NCBI GenBank assembly: GCA_001465935.1
Contig: LNKV01000002.1
Span: 682,001 to 746,000 of the forward strand
From: Clarireedia homoeocarpa
Lineage: Eukaryota > Ascomycota > Leotiomycetes > Helotiales > Rutstroemiaceae
Length of the DNA: 64,000 nucleotides
Direction of reading: 5' to 3'
Below are positions 47,187 to 57,101 of the stretch, one piece after another. The notes under the pieces are model-generated. The model was not told the origin of the DNA, made no database searches, and saw only the letters and a program-made list of their open reading frames with translations. Each line of letters starts with the position of its first letter. Position 1 is the first letter of the stretch. The position numbers were made by a program, and so were the translations under genes.

Positions 47187-48907
47187 ACTCAATATCTGTG
47201 CCGAGAACTCGAGGTATACTTGCTCGATTTATATAGCCGTTCAACAAAGAAGCTTCCTCCGCTGATATACTATTTGCACATAGTTTCAGCCAAGCTCTCT
47301 CAGCACTTCTCTCTGCCCAACTCATCACCCAAAAACCCGAATCCCAAAACCTCTCCTGTTCCTCCACTATTGCCTCAGAATTCCGTCACTTCCTCCCGCT
47401 GGAAGAACGTCAAACCGCCTTCAATAATGCATCTGCACTTCTCCACTATGCTTTCCCCTAACAATCTGATGAGAAAACAATAATCAACTCTACCAACAAT
47501 GGACGCAATGCAAAGAACTTCTCCCACATGTTCTTGCGCTCAAAGACCATTTCGTAGAAGAACATGAACGATATGAGAAACATATTGCGTGTTTTGACTT
47601 GTGTGAGCTCTTGCAGCATTGTCAACGGTATGTTAAGCCCTCGCTGGTCATCACCTGACTTTCGCTGTTCCCGCCTCTGAGTTCCAATTTCTTTCTTTCC
47701 TTCCAAAAACCCATAACTCCCGCACCAACGCACTTCCCCCAGCTACCTCTACGAAACCCACTCCCACACGCAACTCTCCACCCTCCACACCAGCAATCTC
47801 GCCGCCCTCCGCACCATCCCCCCAACCCTCCACCCCGCGCTCTCCCTCTCCCTCCACGCATCCATCCTCTCCCACCGCGCCAACATCCTCTCAAGCACCA
47901 GCGACGTGCATCAAGCCATCTCCCTCAACCAGCAAGCATATAAACTCCGTCTGCAGGAAACCCTTCCCAAAATCAGTCTCCTGGCCGGTTTCGAACAGAA
48001 CCTAGGCTACTGCTACGACACGGCGAAGGAGCACGAGACCGCGCTGCAGTGGTTTGAGAAAGCGAAGCAGAGATGGATCGAGCATGGAAAGGATTGCACC
48101 GCGGTGACGAAGATGAATATGGGGAGGTTTTTGGTATATCTGGGACGGTGCGAGGAGGCGGGGAAGTTGCTTGATGAGGCAGTTGGGGAGTTTCGAGCGG
48201 TGTAGAAGGAGGGAAGGGCTAATTGGGCTATGCTTGCTTAGTGAGTTTACTTTGTAGGGTTGATTTTTCGGGACTAAACTGTCCTTTCTTCCCTCCTTAC
48301 TTTTTTCTCCTTAAAACTCATCTATAATGCGAATCTTTGCTAACCCATTCACTCAACACCAGCGCATATTTCGCCCAAGGCATCCTCCTGCATCGAGAAA
48401 AGAAGCTCGCAGCCGCCGAAGCAAAGTTCCTCGAGGCTCGAGATCTTTGGCTGAAAGGCGATCAGACGCGTGAGCATCCGTTCCACGCAGGATGTTTGTA
48501 TAAGCTAGGGGTGATGTGTCTCGGGCAGGGGAAGAAAGAGGAAAGCATGTATGTACTCCTTACACCCCTTCATTTGCTCATTTTATTATATAAACTCCCT
48601 TCCTCTCCCTCACAATCTATCCATTCATGTATCTATCCTTAATCTGTATATATTCAAGAAAAAACACATTACTAACCATCTCACTGGATCTCACCTCTGC
48701 GCCGCTCTCGAAATCACAAAAGTCCACGCAGATTACATGCCAGTAGAACACGCGCGGGCACTTTTCAACTTAGCCGAAGCGTTGGGGAAGTAGGATGAGA
48801 AAGAAGCCGAGGAGTTGAATAAAGAAGCGATGCTTTATCTGCGGAAAAGAGATGCGGTTGCGAGTGCGCAGGAGTGCGATCAGTTTGTCCCGATCTTTTG
48901 GCGTTGA
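47187..48907 (+). pseudogene. broken tetratricopeptide-repeat gene
   Basis: Recognisable protein runs through shifting frames: CRELEVYLLDLYS, then FNKEASSADILFAHSFSQALSA and FRHFLPLEERQTAFNNASALL. After a break it continues CKELLPHVLALKDHFVEEHE. Further on, TPR helices follow (ISLNQQAYKLRLQETLPKIS, NLGYCYDTAKEHETALQWFE, VTKMNMGRFLVYLGRCEEAG, FAQGILLHREKKLAAAEAKF), with a normal-looking end VPIFWR. Lesions: frameshift near 47239, TAA 47459-47461, one-base loss near 47493-47499, TAG 48203-48205 and TAG 48791-48793. After the last donor (near 48547) no AG lies between the CTAAC-like branch site at about 48,671 and the point where coding resumes. Introns at 47628-47742 and 48241-48362 still have good borders. 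The family resembles fungal TPR proteins of unknown function. At least five breaks make a pseudogene call safe. Confidence 0.82.
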
Positions 48908-49604
48908 GATGAAGGGAGAGGTGGATAGACATGAGGAGTTCGGATCATGGTTATGCTAAATTACTGCTTTATGGATATATCGTGTTTGCGTGGTGACATG
49001 AACTTTGGTGATATGGACTTTTTTTGTATTGTAAGAAGAAGTATTGCTCGGTGCGAGAAGAACAACAAAATTGTCAGTACTCCCACCACCGCGAAACCAC
49101 TTATACCCTCTCTCTAACTGTTTTTCCTAATTCTCTAAACTTTCCTCTTGACCTCACCTTGAATGTTCTGAAGCCTTCAGTCTAGATCATGGATAGTATG
49201 TATGTATGTATGTATGTATGTATGTATGAAGTAATGTCAAACAAGCCTAGTCTGTTCTTTAGACAGGCCGTGTGTATGTAATCTTACAACTCAGGTTGCA
49301 CTAAGGCATGCCTTTCCTTGTTCCCGGAGATGGACAAACCTTTGGATATGAGGGAAAAGGTCCGATCGATGTTATTGAAGGCATGTGTCGGTCCGAAACA
49401 TATTATATCCGAACCTCCTTTCTCATGTCCGGAGCCAAGTCGGTGTATTTTTGTGCGTGCATTCCATTGGCAGAGCACCACCAGAAGTAAGCCCCATAGA
49501 TTTCCTTCCATTCCATGGATTCTATTCGGACCTTAATGACCTGCGAATCTATGAAACCTCCTCCTTCGGTTCATTAGGGCAATATGAGTTCTAGAACATC
49601 ATCA
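48908..49604. other. spacer between broken TPR gene and four-span membrane protein
   Basis: No gene seen. It holds a (TATG)8 microsatellite. Confidence 0.6.
49197..49228. repeat. (TATG)8 microsatellite
   Basis: Eight perfect TATG units. Confidence 0.95.
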
Positions 49605-50735
49605 TCAAGACCCATGTACCTCAGAATCTGAATTTGAAATCGCCTCGTTTCGAGCACTTGCGCCTGTATCCGAGATAAATGGTGTGAAATCAGAATCACC
49701 TGCAGCAGCTCCTTCCTCTCCATTGATCGGTGCCTCAGCCGCAATATCAATCAAATACCCATCAACCCGCCGATCATCCCTCTCCCTGCTCGTGACCGTG
49801 TAGTTTTCTACTTCCCTAGGTAGCGGAGGCAATGGTCTCTCTGCCGCTAACCTCCTTGCCTCAAGCAGTTCATTCTCCTCCATCAATCTTTTCCTCCTCT
49901 CAAGAAGCACCAGCAAAACCTCTTCTTGCTCAATCATGCGCATGCGCATCTCCACCGAATTCCATGTTGCGCATCGTGTAACTAGTAGGATGAAGTGGAG
50001 GACTCTATTGTACCAATAAGTTAGCACTCGCGAATCCCTTTTTTTAATTCCCTTCAAGAAGAGGGAATACTGAAAATACAATACACCTACCCAACAAGAA
50101 GTCCGAAACTAATAGCTGCTATTTCCACAACTAACAAGTAGAACATAACGCTGTCGCATTTGTTATACATGTCGCTATCTTCCCACCCGTCGCACAACCT
50201 GCGGTCCCAAAGCACCTGTATCAATTCGAGAATACCGAATCCGATAAGTGCCGCAAAAATGCAAAGATCGTACGGCATATTCAAAACTGCCAGGAGTTCA
50301 AGCCGGCCTTTGCGCGCCATGTAGAGGTTGAGAGCCGTGTAAAGTGTATTAACTGAGAGCTGCAGATATTCGTCAATTGTTGTGAATCTTTCAAGTCATG
50401 CGAATGCATCTTGGTAGAGGAAGGTCACATACAAACACCACAATACTCTGCATACCGAGGAACTTGCTCTCATAGCTTTCGCGCTCGCTTTGTTTACTGC
50501 GTTTGTCAAAAGGCGCCTTAAGGATCGTGATGTATGCTAGCATTAAGATGACAAGACCGCTGAAGCTCGCCGATAGTGAGAATCCATAGAGTATCCGAAA
50601 ACATAGTGAGTTATTGCCATTTCTCTGCTTGCTTGTTTCCATCCGATTGATCGAATCATTGTAGAAATCAAGGTCAGGGTCTCCAGCTTCAAGGTCCCGG
50701 GAGGGGTTGAGAGGAGCAGTTTCCGAGGACGACAT
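49605..50735 (-). CDS. four-span membrane protein of unknown function
   Basis: I do not recognise this gene. Three minus-strand exons, 50433-50735, 50091-50359 and 49605-50004, have introns of 73 and 86 bp (GTATGT..CAG and GTAGGT..TAG) and give 323 residues. The joins are in frame and restore membrane helices. There are about four spans: ILYGFSLSASFSGLVILMLA (near residue 50), SIVVFLSVNTLYTALNLYM (near 98), CIFAALIGFGILELIQVLW (near 135) and YLLVVEIAAISFGLLVGVLH (near 175). Between spans 1 and 2 is a charged loop. The cytoplasmic tail begins with a predicted coiled coil (EEVLLVLLERRKRLMEENEL) and then a PLPPLP step followed by an acidic, disordered end. The acidic Ser-rich N-terminus (SSSETAPLNPSRDLEAG) resembles vacuolar/endosomal sorting regions, which is only a hint. 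The layout is MARVEL-like but not diagnostic. Confidence 0.72.
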
Positions 50736-52758
50736 TATGAAAGGTTATAGCAGGTAAAATGCTGGCACATCTGAAAGAAAACCTCTGCGCATCGCGGATT
50801 GAACTCAGAGCTGAGGTTGATTGATAGGTCGTGACTTCGCGCTTTGATTATCAAAAAATTGTCAGATTTGCGCGCATCAGGTTGATCTTGATTTAAGGTT
50901 GCAGTTATAGTGTGGGGAGACAAGGAGCCATAGCGGTACAGTAGAAGTTTAACTTCTGATGCCTGAAAAACAGCCCCCTGAACCCCAAAAATAATTAGCG
51001 AGAACGAATCTCAACGAGGCTACAGGATCCCATACTGTTTCTCTTATTCACCAATTCTGCAGTTCGAAACGGGGCAGTTGAGTTGGTATATCAATTATCG
51101 GCCATGCTTGTTATGGCTAGAGAGCTGTATTCTACTGCAAGGTTTTGTGTTATTGAATCCTACGAAAGATACAGTCAGGGTAGGGTGAAGCTTCTGTCAT
51201 GCTGGACTATTTCATCCAGAAGTTCACTATAGAAAGCCAAACAGCTGCTTTTATCGTATAGCAGCGACCAAGATATAGTGAGCTGGTCAGTGACTCTTTC
51301 ATCATCTCATCATATACGGTTCAACGGTCTAGAATCTAGCTACTATCACAATAACTAACTTATTCTAACGGACAGCCGCATTTCTAAGAGCACCGGGTTT
51401 TAAGTATGCTCGTTTTCACTCTCTGTTCTTGGCCTAGTAACTTTGGATGTGTTTTGCGCGTGGAGCGGAGGAGAGAATGATATCTCCCTGGACCCATTCG
51501 AACGGTGGGGATTATTCGTCGATTTCAGCGTGAGATTGTACTTGTCCCTTCACCTTTACGGTACTTCGCTGTCCTTCTGATTCGGGAATAGATGCAAGGC
51601 CATATTGCATACAACAATGTATACAGACGTTCAGGTTGTCTCGATCCCGTTTTCTTGATAACTAGCGGGCAGCAACATTTCTCTGGTATATGCAGTATTT
51701 TGCCGGTCCATTAAGCAAAGAGCCCCTAGGATAAATATACTGGCGGAGAACATTATCTGGTTTGTGGATGATGAATGATCTCGAAAGTCCTTACGCGATT
51801 CGGGACCGAGTAGAAGCCATCTGTGAGACCGAGTGTTCTTACCATGCAATCCTGACTTGGAAACGCCTCCGCCTGAGTTGCTCCATCTCTATAAATTCCC
51901 AAAGGGGAGCCCAGCAGATCACATGAGGCCGGAAAATTTTGAGTAACCAGTCACATTGGTCCGGTCCCGGAAACTCCTTCGGTTCGGGTACATGCATGGC
52001 ATGCGGAGTCATGCAGGCAATATGCAGGTTTCAGCGGAATTGGGACTTTCTTAAGCCGAGCATGCAGGTGATATATTTAGTGGGTTCTGGAGCCACAAGG
52101 AGCTGTACAGTATGTACTTGTACTGTAGCTTGGGTGATGTGCCACGAAGCGGACGTAGATGGCAAAATCTCTAGGAAAAATTCATAGTGGCAGCTTAGGT
52201 GGAGCCATGTGGAGAGAAAGTATTCTCATGTGACGGACCCGTTGTAATGGGAACTTCGTTGTGGCCAATGCCCTCTGATGTCAGCTCTTGCAACTTTGCA
52301 TTCGGCACGCTTACTTAAGCATGGTGCTTAAATCAGTTGTGGCGTTCGGCCGATGAAGCGTGAAGTGACCGCAGAGTAGACGGAACTTTAAGTTGCACAA
52401 TTCAACGGCAAGTCAAAGTCTATATACATCAGGGGATATGCGGATATGATGCATGATGGTTATTGGCACTTTGGCAATGTCGCATGCTTTTCCTGGCGCA
52501 TGGGCAGAGAAGATGGCAAGCAGTTGTGATATGCATCTCTCGCAATCGTCGTTTTAAGTTGGATTGCTGTTAGTCAGGGCCGACCTGGCAGTGTTTAGGA
52601 TGATGTTTCCGATGTTGTGCGAGTACTGATAGTGGTACTGGTACTGGCATGGTGCAAGGTAAAGGAGACTCTATTGAACTCTGGCCATAGCGTTAACATC
52701 GGATAGCACGGTATTCGCGGCTCGAGACATTCGCTCTCCTGCTCCGACCGTAAGACTC

Positions 52759-52781
52759 AAGCTCCAAGCTCCAAGCTCCAA
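52759..52781. repeat. 7-bp tandem repeat AAGCTCC
   Basis: Three units. Similar CAAGCTC repeats occur at about 18845-18862, and GGAGCTTGGAGG (the reverse complement type) at about 53770, so the same motif recurs in distant intergenic spots. Confidence 0.75.
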
Positions 52782-52821
52782 TTCGTGCATGTAGCAGTTC
52801 ACTTGGCTACTTTTGCTCATC

Positions 52822-52866
52822 GGATTAGGGAGTAGGGGATTAGGGAGTAGGGGATTAGGGAGTAGG
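52822..52866. repeat. 15-bp tandem repeat GGATTAGGGAGTAGG (telomere-like)
   Basis: Three perfect head-to-tail copies of a 15-bp unit, each containing TTAGGG, the telomeric hexamer of most filamentous fungi, followed by the related AGTAGG. Confidence 0.92.
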
Positions 52867-53098
52867 GTGCGAAGGATCAAGTATAAGCCGTCCGTAAAGT
52901 TGGCTGGCTCATGGCATTATTTCCACAAATTTGGTAGGTGACCTTCTCTTGGACCTCGTAATGGCTAAAAGTGCTTTGTCTTGCGTTGGGCGAATTACGC
53001 AAATGAAGCTTTCTTTGATATCCAATGCATTCTCCGTACGAGTAAGGTGGGCCTAGTCAAATGCCGTGGGTAAGGTAGGGTTGGCAAAGGTATGTGTT

Positions 53099-53140
53099 GG
53101 TACGAGTAACACGGTACGAGTAGCACGGTACAAGTATCAG
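53099..53140. repeat. 14-bp tandem repeat GGTACGAGTAACAC
   Basis: Three units, the last diverged. Confidence 0.85.
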
Positions 53141-53940
53141 CACGGAGTATTTGTTTGTTGAATTACATAACAGAGGAAAGGAAAGTGGGTGGGATAGGTG
53201 GATGGATGGATGGGTGAATGGCATAATGCGCTGAACACGCAAAGTACTTGTACTTGTACTTCTACATAGTAGCTTTCGCATTGAAAGAGGGACGGTTTAC
53301 TTGTGCAGTAGTTACCCAAGAACATTTACGAAGCGGGTTTGCGCTTGCTATGGACCATGGATGATGATGTCTGGAAATAAGTAAGAAATGAGGCGAATTC
53401 AATGAACAGTGGAGACGAAAGGGAGTGAGTGTATAAGTACAGACGTGGACGTCGTAGCGGGCAGGAAAAGGAAAACAGGGAGTGCATCTAGTCAATTCCA
53501 TGTGCCGTGGATCGATCATCCGCGGCAAGCAGGCACGGCAGGAAACAGCAGGTTAAAGGGTGAGGAGTGCGGTTAGTAAAATCAGGGACAATTGCTCAGG
53601 GATTTGCAAGGTCAAGAAGAGGGCAGGGGGGTGGTGTTATCATGGCACGGCAGGCAAAAGCGCATACGCCATCATTTATCCCTGTTGAGCCTTTCCACCT
53701 ACAGCACAGTACGAAGTACTTCCGTACACTTACGAAGTACTCCAAGTAACTTCATCGGAGGCTGGAGGGCTGGAGCTTGGAGGGCGAGGGCGTGAGGGCA
53801 TGAGGGCGATTCAGATCGGCTGTGATTCATATATTTAACTTCTTTACACATAACGTAGTACATAGTAGCTTGATTAAAACTAACTCCTGTAACCTGGCAA
53901 AGTAGAAATCTGTATATAGTTTCTAGATTCCTTGAACCCT

Positions 53941-54026
53941 TTCAAGTATTCTCAAGTATTCTCAAGTGTTCTCAGGTATTCTCAAGGATTCTCAAGGATT
54001 CTCAAGTATTTTCAACTATTCTCAAC
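53941..54026. repeat. 10-bp tandem repeat TTCTCAAGTA
   Basis: Eight and a half units in exact 10-bp register, about 470 bp upstream of the ubiquitin-like/AN1 start codon. Variants (AAGGATT, AAGTGTT, AGGTATT) are partly shared by adjacent units. Confidence 0.92.
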
Positions 54027-54492
54027 TTCATCTCTCAAAGAATTCATTCTAGCCCGCCACGACCCATCACCACCACCCTCACCACCACCACCTCCTCGTC
54101 TCTTGTCAGAATCCAAAACCGACAACGAAGCAGTCGCATTGAGAGTTGGCAATCTCAATCAAGCCATTAAAACTATCGAATAGCCAATTCCGTTCCATTC
54201 CCGATATCGCCTCGCCTTGACTCGACTCGTCAGATAAGACTTACCGCCTGCGTTCTCGTCTCCGGTCTTTCGTCACAAGACACTTCACCTCAGTCATCAC
54301 ATCTACTACTCTGCTCTCACTCTTCCTCCTTCAAAAACATTCCATCTTCTTCTTCCACAATTACTCATCCTCTACAAACCCCCAATTCCAAAATCCTAAA
54401 CAGCCTATTTTCCTCTCCTCCTCCGTGGCAATCATACCATCCCAACTCATTCCAAGAACTCGGATTCCTTCAAATACCTCACCGTTCCCAAA

Positions 54493-55227
54493 ATGTCGGC
54501 GCCTTCAAGTACTTCCTCTTCCAGATCCGCCTCGCCTGACCTTCAACCTGAATCTATGCAAATTTTTGTCAAGAATTTATCTGGTGACAGTACGTATCTC
54601 CATGAGCTCTCATTTCATTCCCATGGACAAGTTCCTGACCATAATTCAGCAATTCCTATAACCGTACCATCCAACACCACCGTCTCCAACCTCACACACC
54701 TTCTATCCCTAAGAACATCCACACCGACCGACTCTCTCCGCCTCGTACACGCCGGCCGACATCTCTCACCATCCTCAACTCTCCTTTCAAATAATATCAC
54801 ACGAGACAGCACAGTCCACGTAGCAGCGGCAGTACGTGGCGGTATGCCCCCGAGAAAACGTATAGCATGTACCTTGAAAGACTGCAAGGAGCGAGCACTA
54901 CCAATCGTTGGAGACTGTGGGTTCTGCAGTAAGAAGTTCTGTGGAAAGCACAGATTGTTGGAGGATCACAAATGTGATGGTCTGGAGAGTGTGAGTTTCC
55001 CTTCTGGCGATCATGCTGTTCTATTTCCTACCTTGGATGAATCCAGCCTAGAGTCAGACCAGGTTGAATGGTGGCAGATAGGTCTAGGAGATGTCATCTC
55101 AGGTATCATAAAACATGGTGATACAGTTGGCTGATTTAATGTCCTATTACAGTGCAGAAAAGAATCACACGAACGCAACGCTGCTCAGCTTAACGCTGAG
55201 CGAACACAAGTCATTAGAGGCATCTAG
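54493..55227 (+). CDS. ubiquitin-like domain fused to AN1 zinc finger
   Basis: Three exons, 54493-54589, 54650-54990 and 55153-55227, give 170 residues. The first intron (60 bp, GTACGT..CAG) restores the ubiquitin strand GDTIPITVPSN; unspliced it would stay in frame and add 20 residues. The second is 162 bp (GTGAGT..ACAG). After a Ser-rich leader, a ubiquitin-like domain spans about residues 22-97: MQIFVKNLSGDTI at the start, LRLVHAGRHL where ubiquitin has QRLIFAGKQL, then STVHVAAAVRGG. An AN1 finger follows directly with ligands C106, C111, C122, C125, C130, H133, H139 and C141, all present. The tail ESCRKESHERNAAQLNAER is typical of AN1 proteins. AN1 proteins work in stress and proteasome/Cdc48 pathways, so a role in protein quality control is inferred. 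Confidence 0.9.
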
Positions 55228-57101
55228 ACCCGTAGTTCTAATATGCATACCTGTATGGAGTGGAGACAAGGCTGAAGGGCTACTGCGACAGCTAGCACGT
55301 CGTTGTCGCTAGCAACCACCACACTTCTCTCCCACGGTCGAGGTTCGAGACCTCAATTCTCGTCCATACGCCACCACCACCCTCGATTGGTTTTTATTCG
55401 TCTTTAGCGGGCGCAAGGATTGTAGCATATTTCAGCCATTCATCTTCACTTTACTTCCCTTCGATCGATTAGTTGTGTCATCGGCTTTTCTCTTCTTCTC
55501 CAGGAGTTTGTTTCTGGGGAGCCACTGGAGTTTCGACGATGGTTTATGCTTGATCTGGGGATAGTTGTAGACTAGGAATGGAGGATATTAAGGTGTTTAT
55601 TGACGTTTTCGAGAAGAATATCTTTAATATTTCTTCGCGGTCGAGGAATTGGATGGCTTTCTATACATATCTGCAATACATATAAATTCTCAAAAACACT
55701 TCTGATTTGACTAGCTCTGTACAACTATGAACGATATAAGATGGTATCCCTGTGCATTTCCCCTCCATGACTCGATATCAATTTCAGTTCCGTGACCTTC
55801 TCTCCTTCATTAGAACAGAGGTTATTTCAATCGATGTCCCCGCATGTTATTATGATTCCACTGCTTTCCTCGACTAACTTAACATCGATTCTTCTGCTCT
55901 TTGCCGCTCTTGATTATAACATTCAATTCCCATTCATATACCGTTGCCTCCATCCGCTTCTCTATCCTATTCTCATCACCATATAGCAAATATAAATGGA
56001 CAAATCAATTGGCTAAGAGAGGGCTCTAGAGATACGGTTTGCACATCGAATGAATTCTCTTCTGAAGGGTACCCGCCACACACAAGGCTCTCGACATATT
56101 GAATGACTGACCATTACGTTGATGCTAGCCGTACTTTGCTCGCAGCATTTGTCAGTAGTACAGTGCCATGCTTGAAGAAATCACGGCGATATATGTTCGA
56201 TCGTCGGGATATTGTCGATTCCCGGAATCGCATCTTGAGTTCTACTTCATCATAGTTGACTTAACACCGAGCCGATGCATAGCTCTTATCTTATCTTCGG
56301 AGATAGATTCATATTATGTAAGCAGGGTGTAATCTCTACTGACCAATTAAATAGATGATTATCATAAGTGGATCAAGGGTTCGGTGCAAGCCAAGATTTT
56401 CTCTCCGTACTTCTCCCAAGAAGAAAAAAGCATCATTTACAGATACATGAGACTTCAATCATTCGGAACATCAGGTGTGAGGCGGTTGAGTGAATGAATG
56501 AGTGGAAAGTGACTACTCGCATACCTTGAAGGTGTGTAATCATTCATATTCGTTCCCGCCCTGCCCCCACCTATGTCTCGATCCTACATATCATAAGGAA
56601 GGAAAGCCTCTTTTTGTCTCTGTTTTATTTCTTAATGGCTGCCTAGCATTTTTCGTGGGTAGTCACCCACTTCTAGAGTACAAAGAGAGTGTTTGTGCAG
56701 CGTGGCGGTCAGCAGGATGAGTTCGAGATATTGTCGCCAGAGTCCTATGCGCGCGCTTTCCTTGGCCGTTGATATGATGGATTGACGATTACTAGATGTT
56801 ATCTGGTATCAGCCGTGAAGTTTCTTGGGCGTGAGGACCAGCTTAGATAATTTTGGGTGCTTCTGTATATGTATATACGGAATGCTCTGTGGGTGGGAAG
56901 AAAATACATAAATAGGCTGAATCCTATCACCACTTTCAATATTGGCCACAGGACAAGTACTAGCTAGAGTCATTGTCGCTCAATCCAGCCTTGCTACATC
57001 GCTACTGATCACCTCGTTGTGTAAATATAAATCAACGTCAAATCATTTTAGTATTTACACTTTTTCATTCTCACGCCATTCTCTGTTTTCTTCTTGCCAT
57101 T
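55228..57101. other. intergenic region between UBL-AN1 gene and amine oxidase
   Basis: 1.9 kb without a supportable gene. A GGTTCGAGACC sequence near 55,349 resembles a tRNA B box but no tRNA fold surrounds it. Confidence 0.6.

Larger units (their letters stand above)
50736..54492. other. repeat-rich intergenic region
   Basis: 3.8 kb with no supportable gene; open frames are short and without domains. It contains several tandem repeats listed separately. The 54.2-54.49 kb part is C/T-rich and is probably the promoter and leader of the ubiquitin-like/AN1 gene. Confidence 0.6.

Noticed and set aside
55338..55360. tRNA B-box-like GGTTCGAGACC
   Set aside because: No matching A box or cloverleaf around it.
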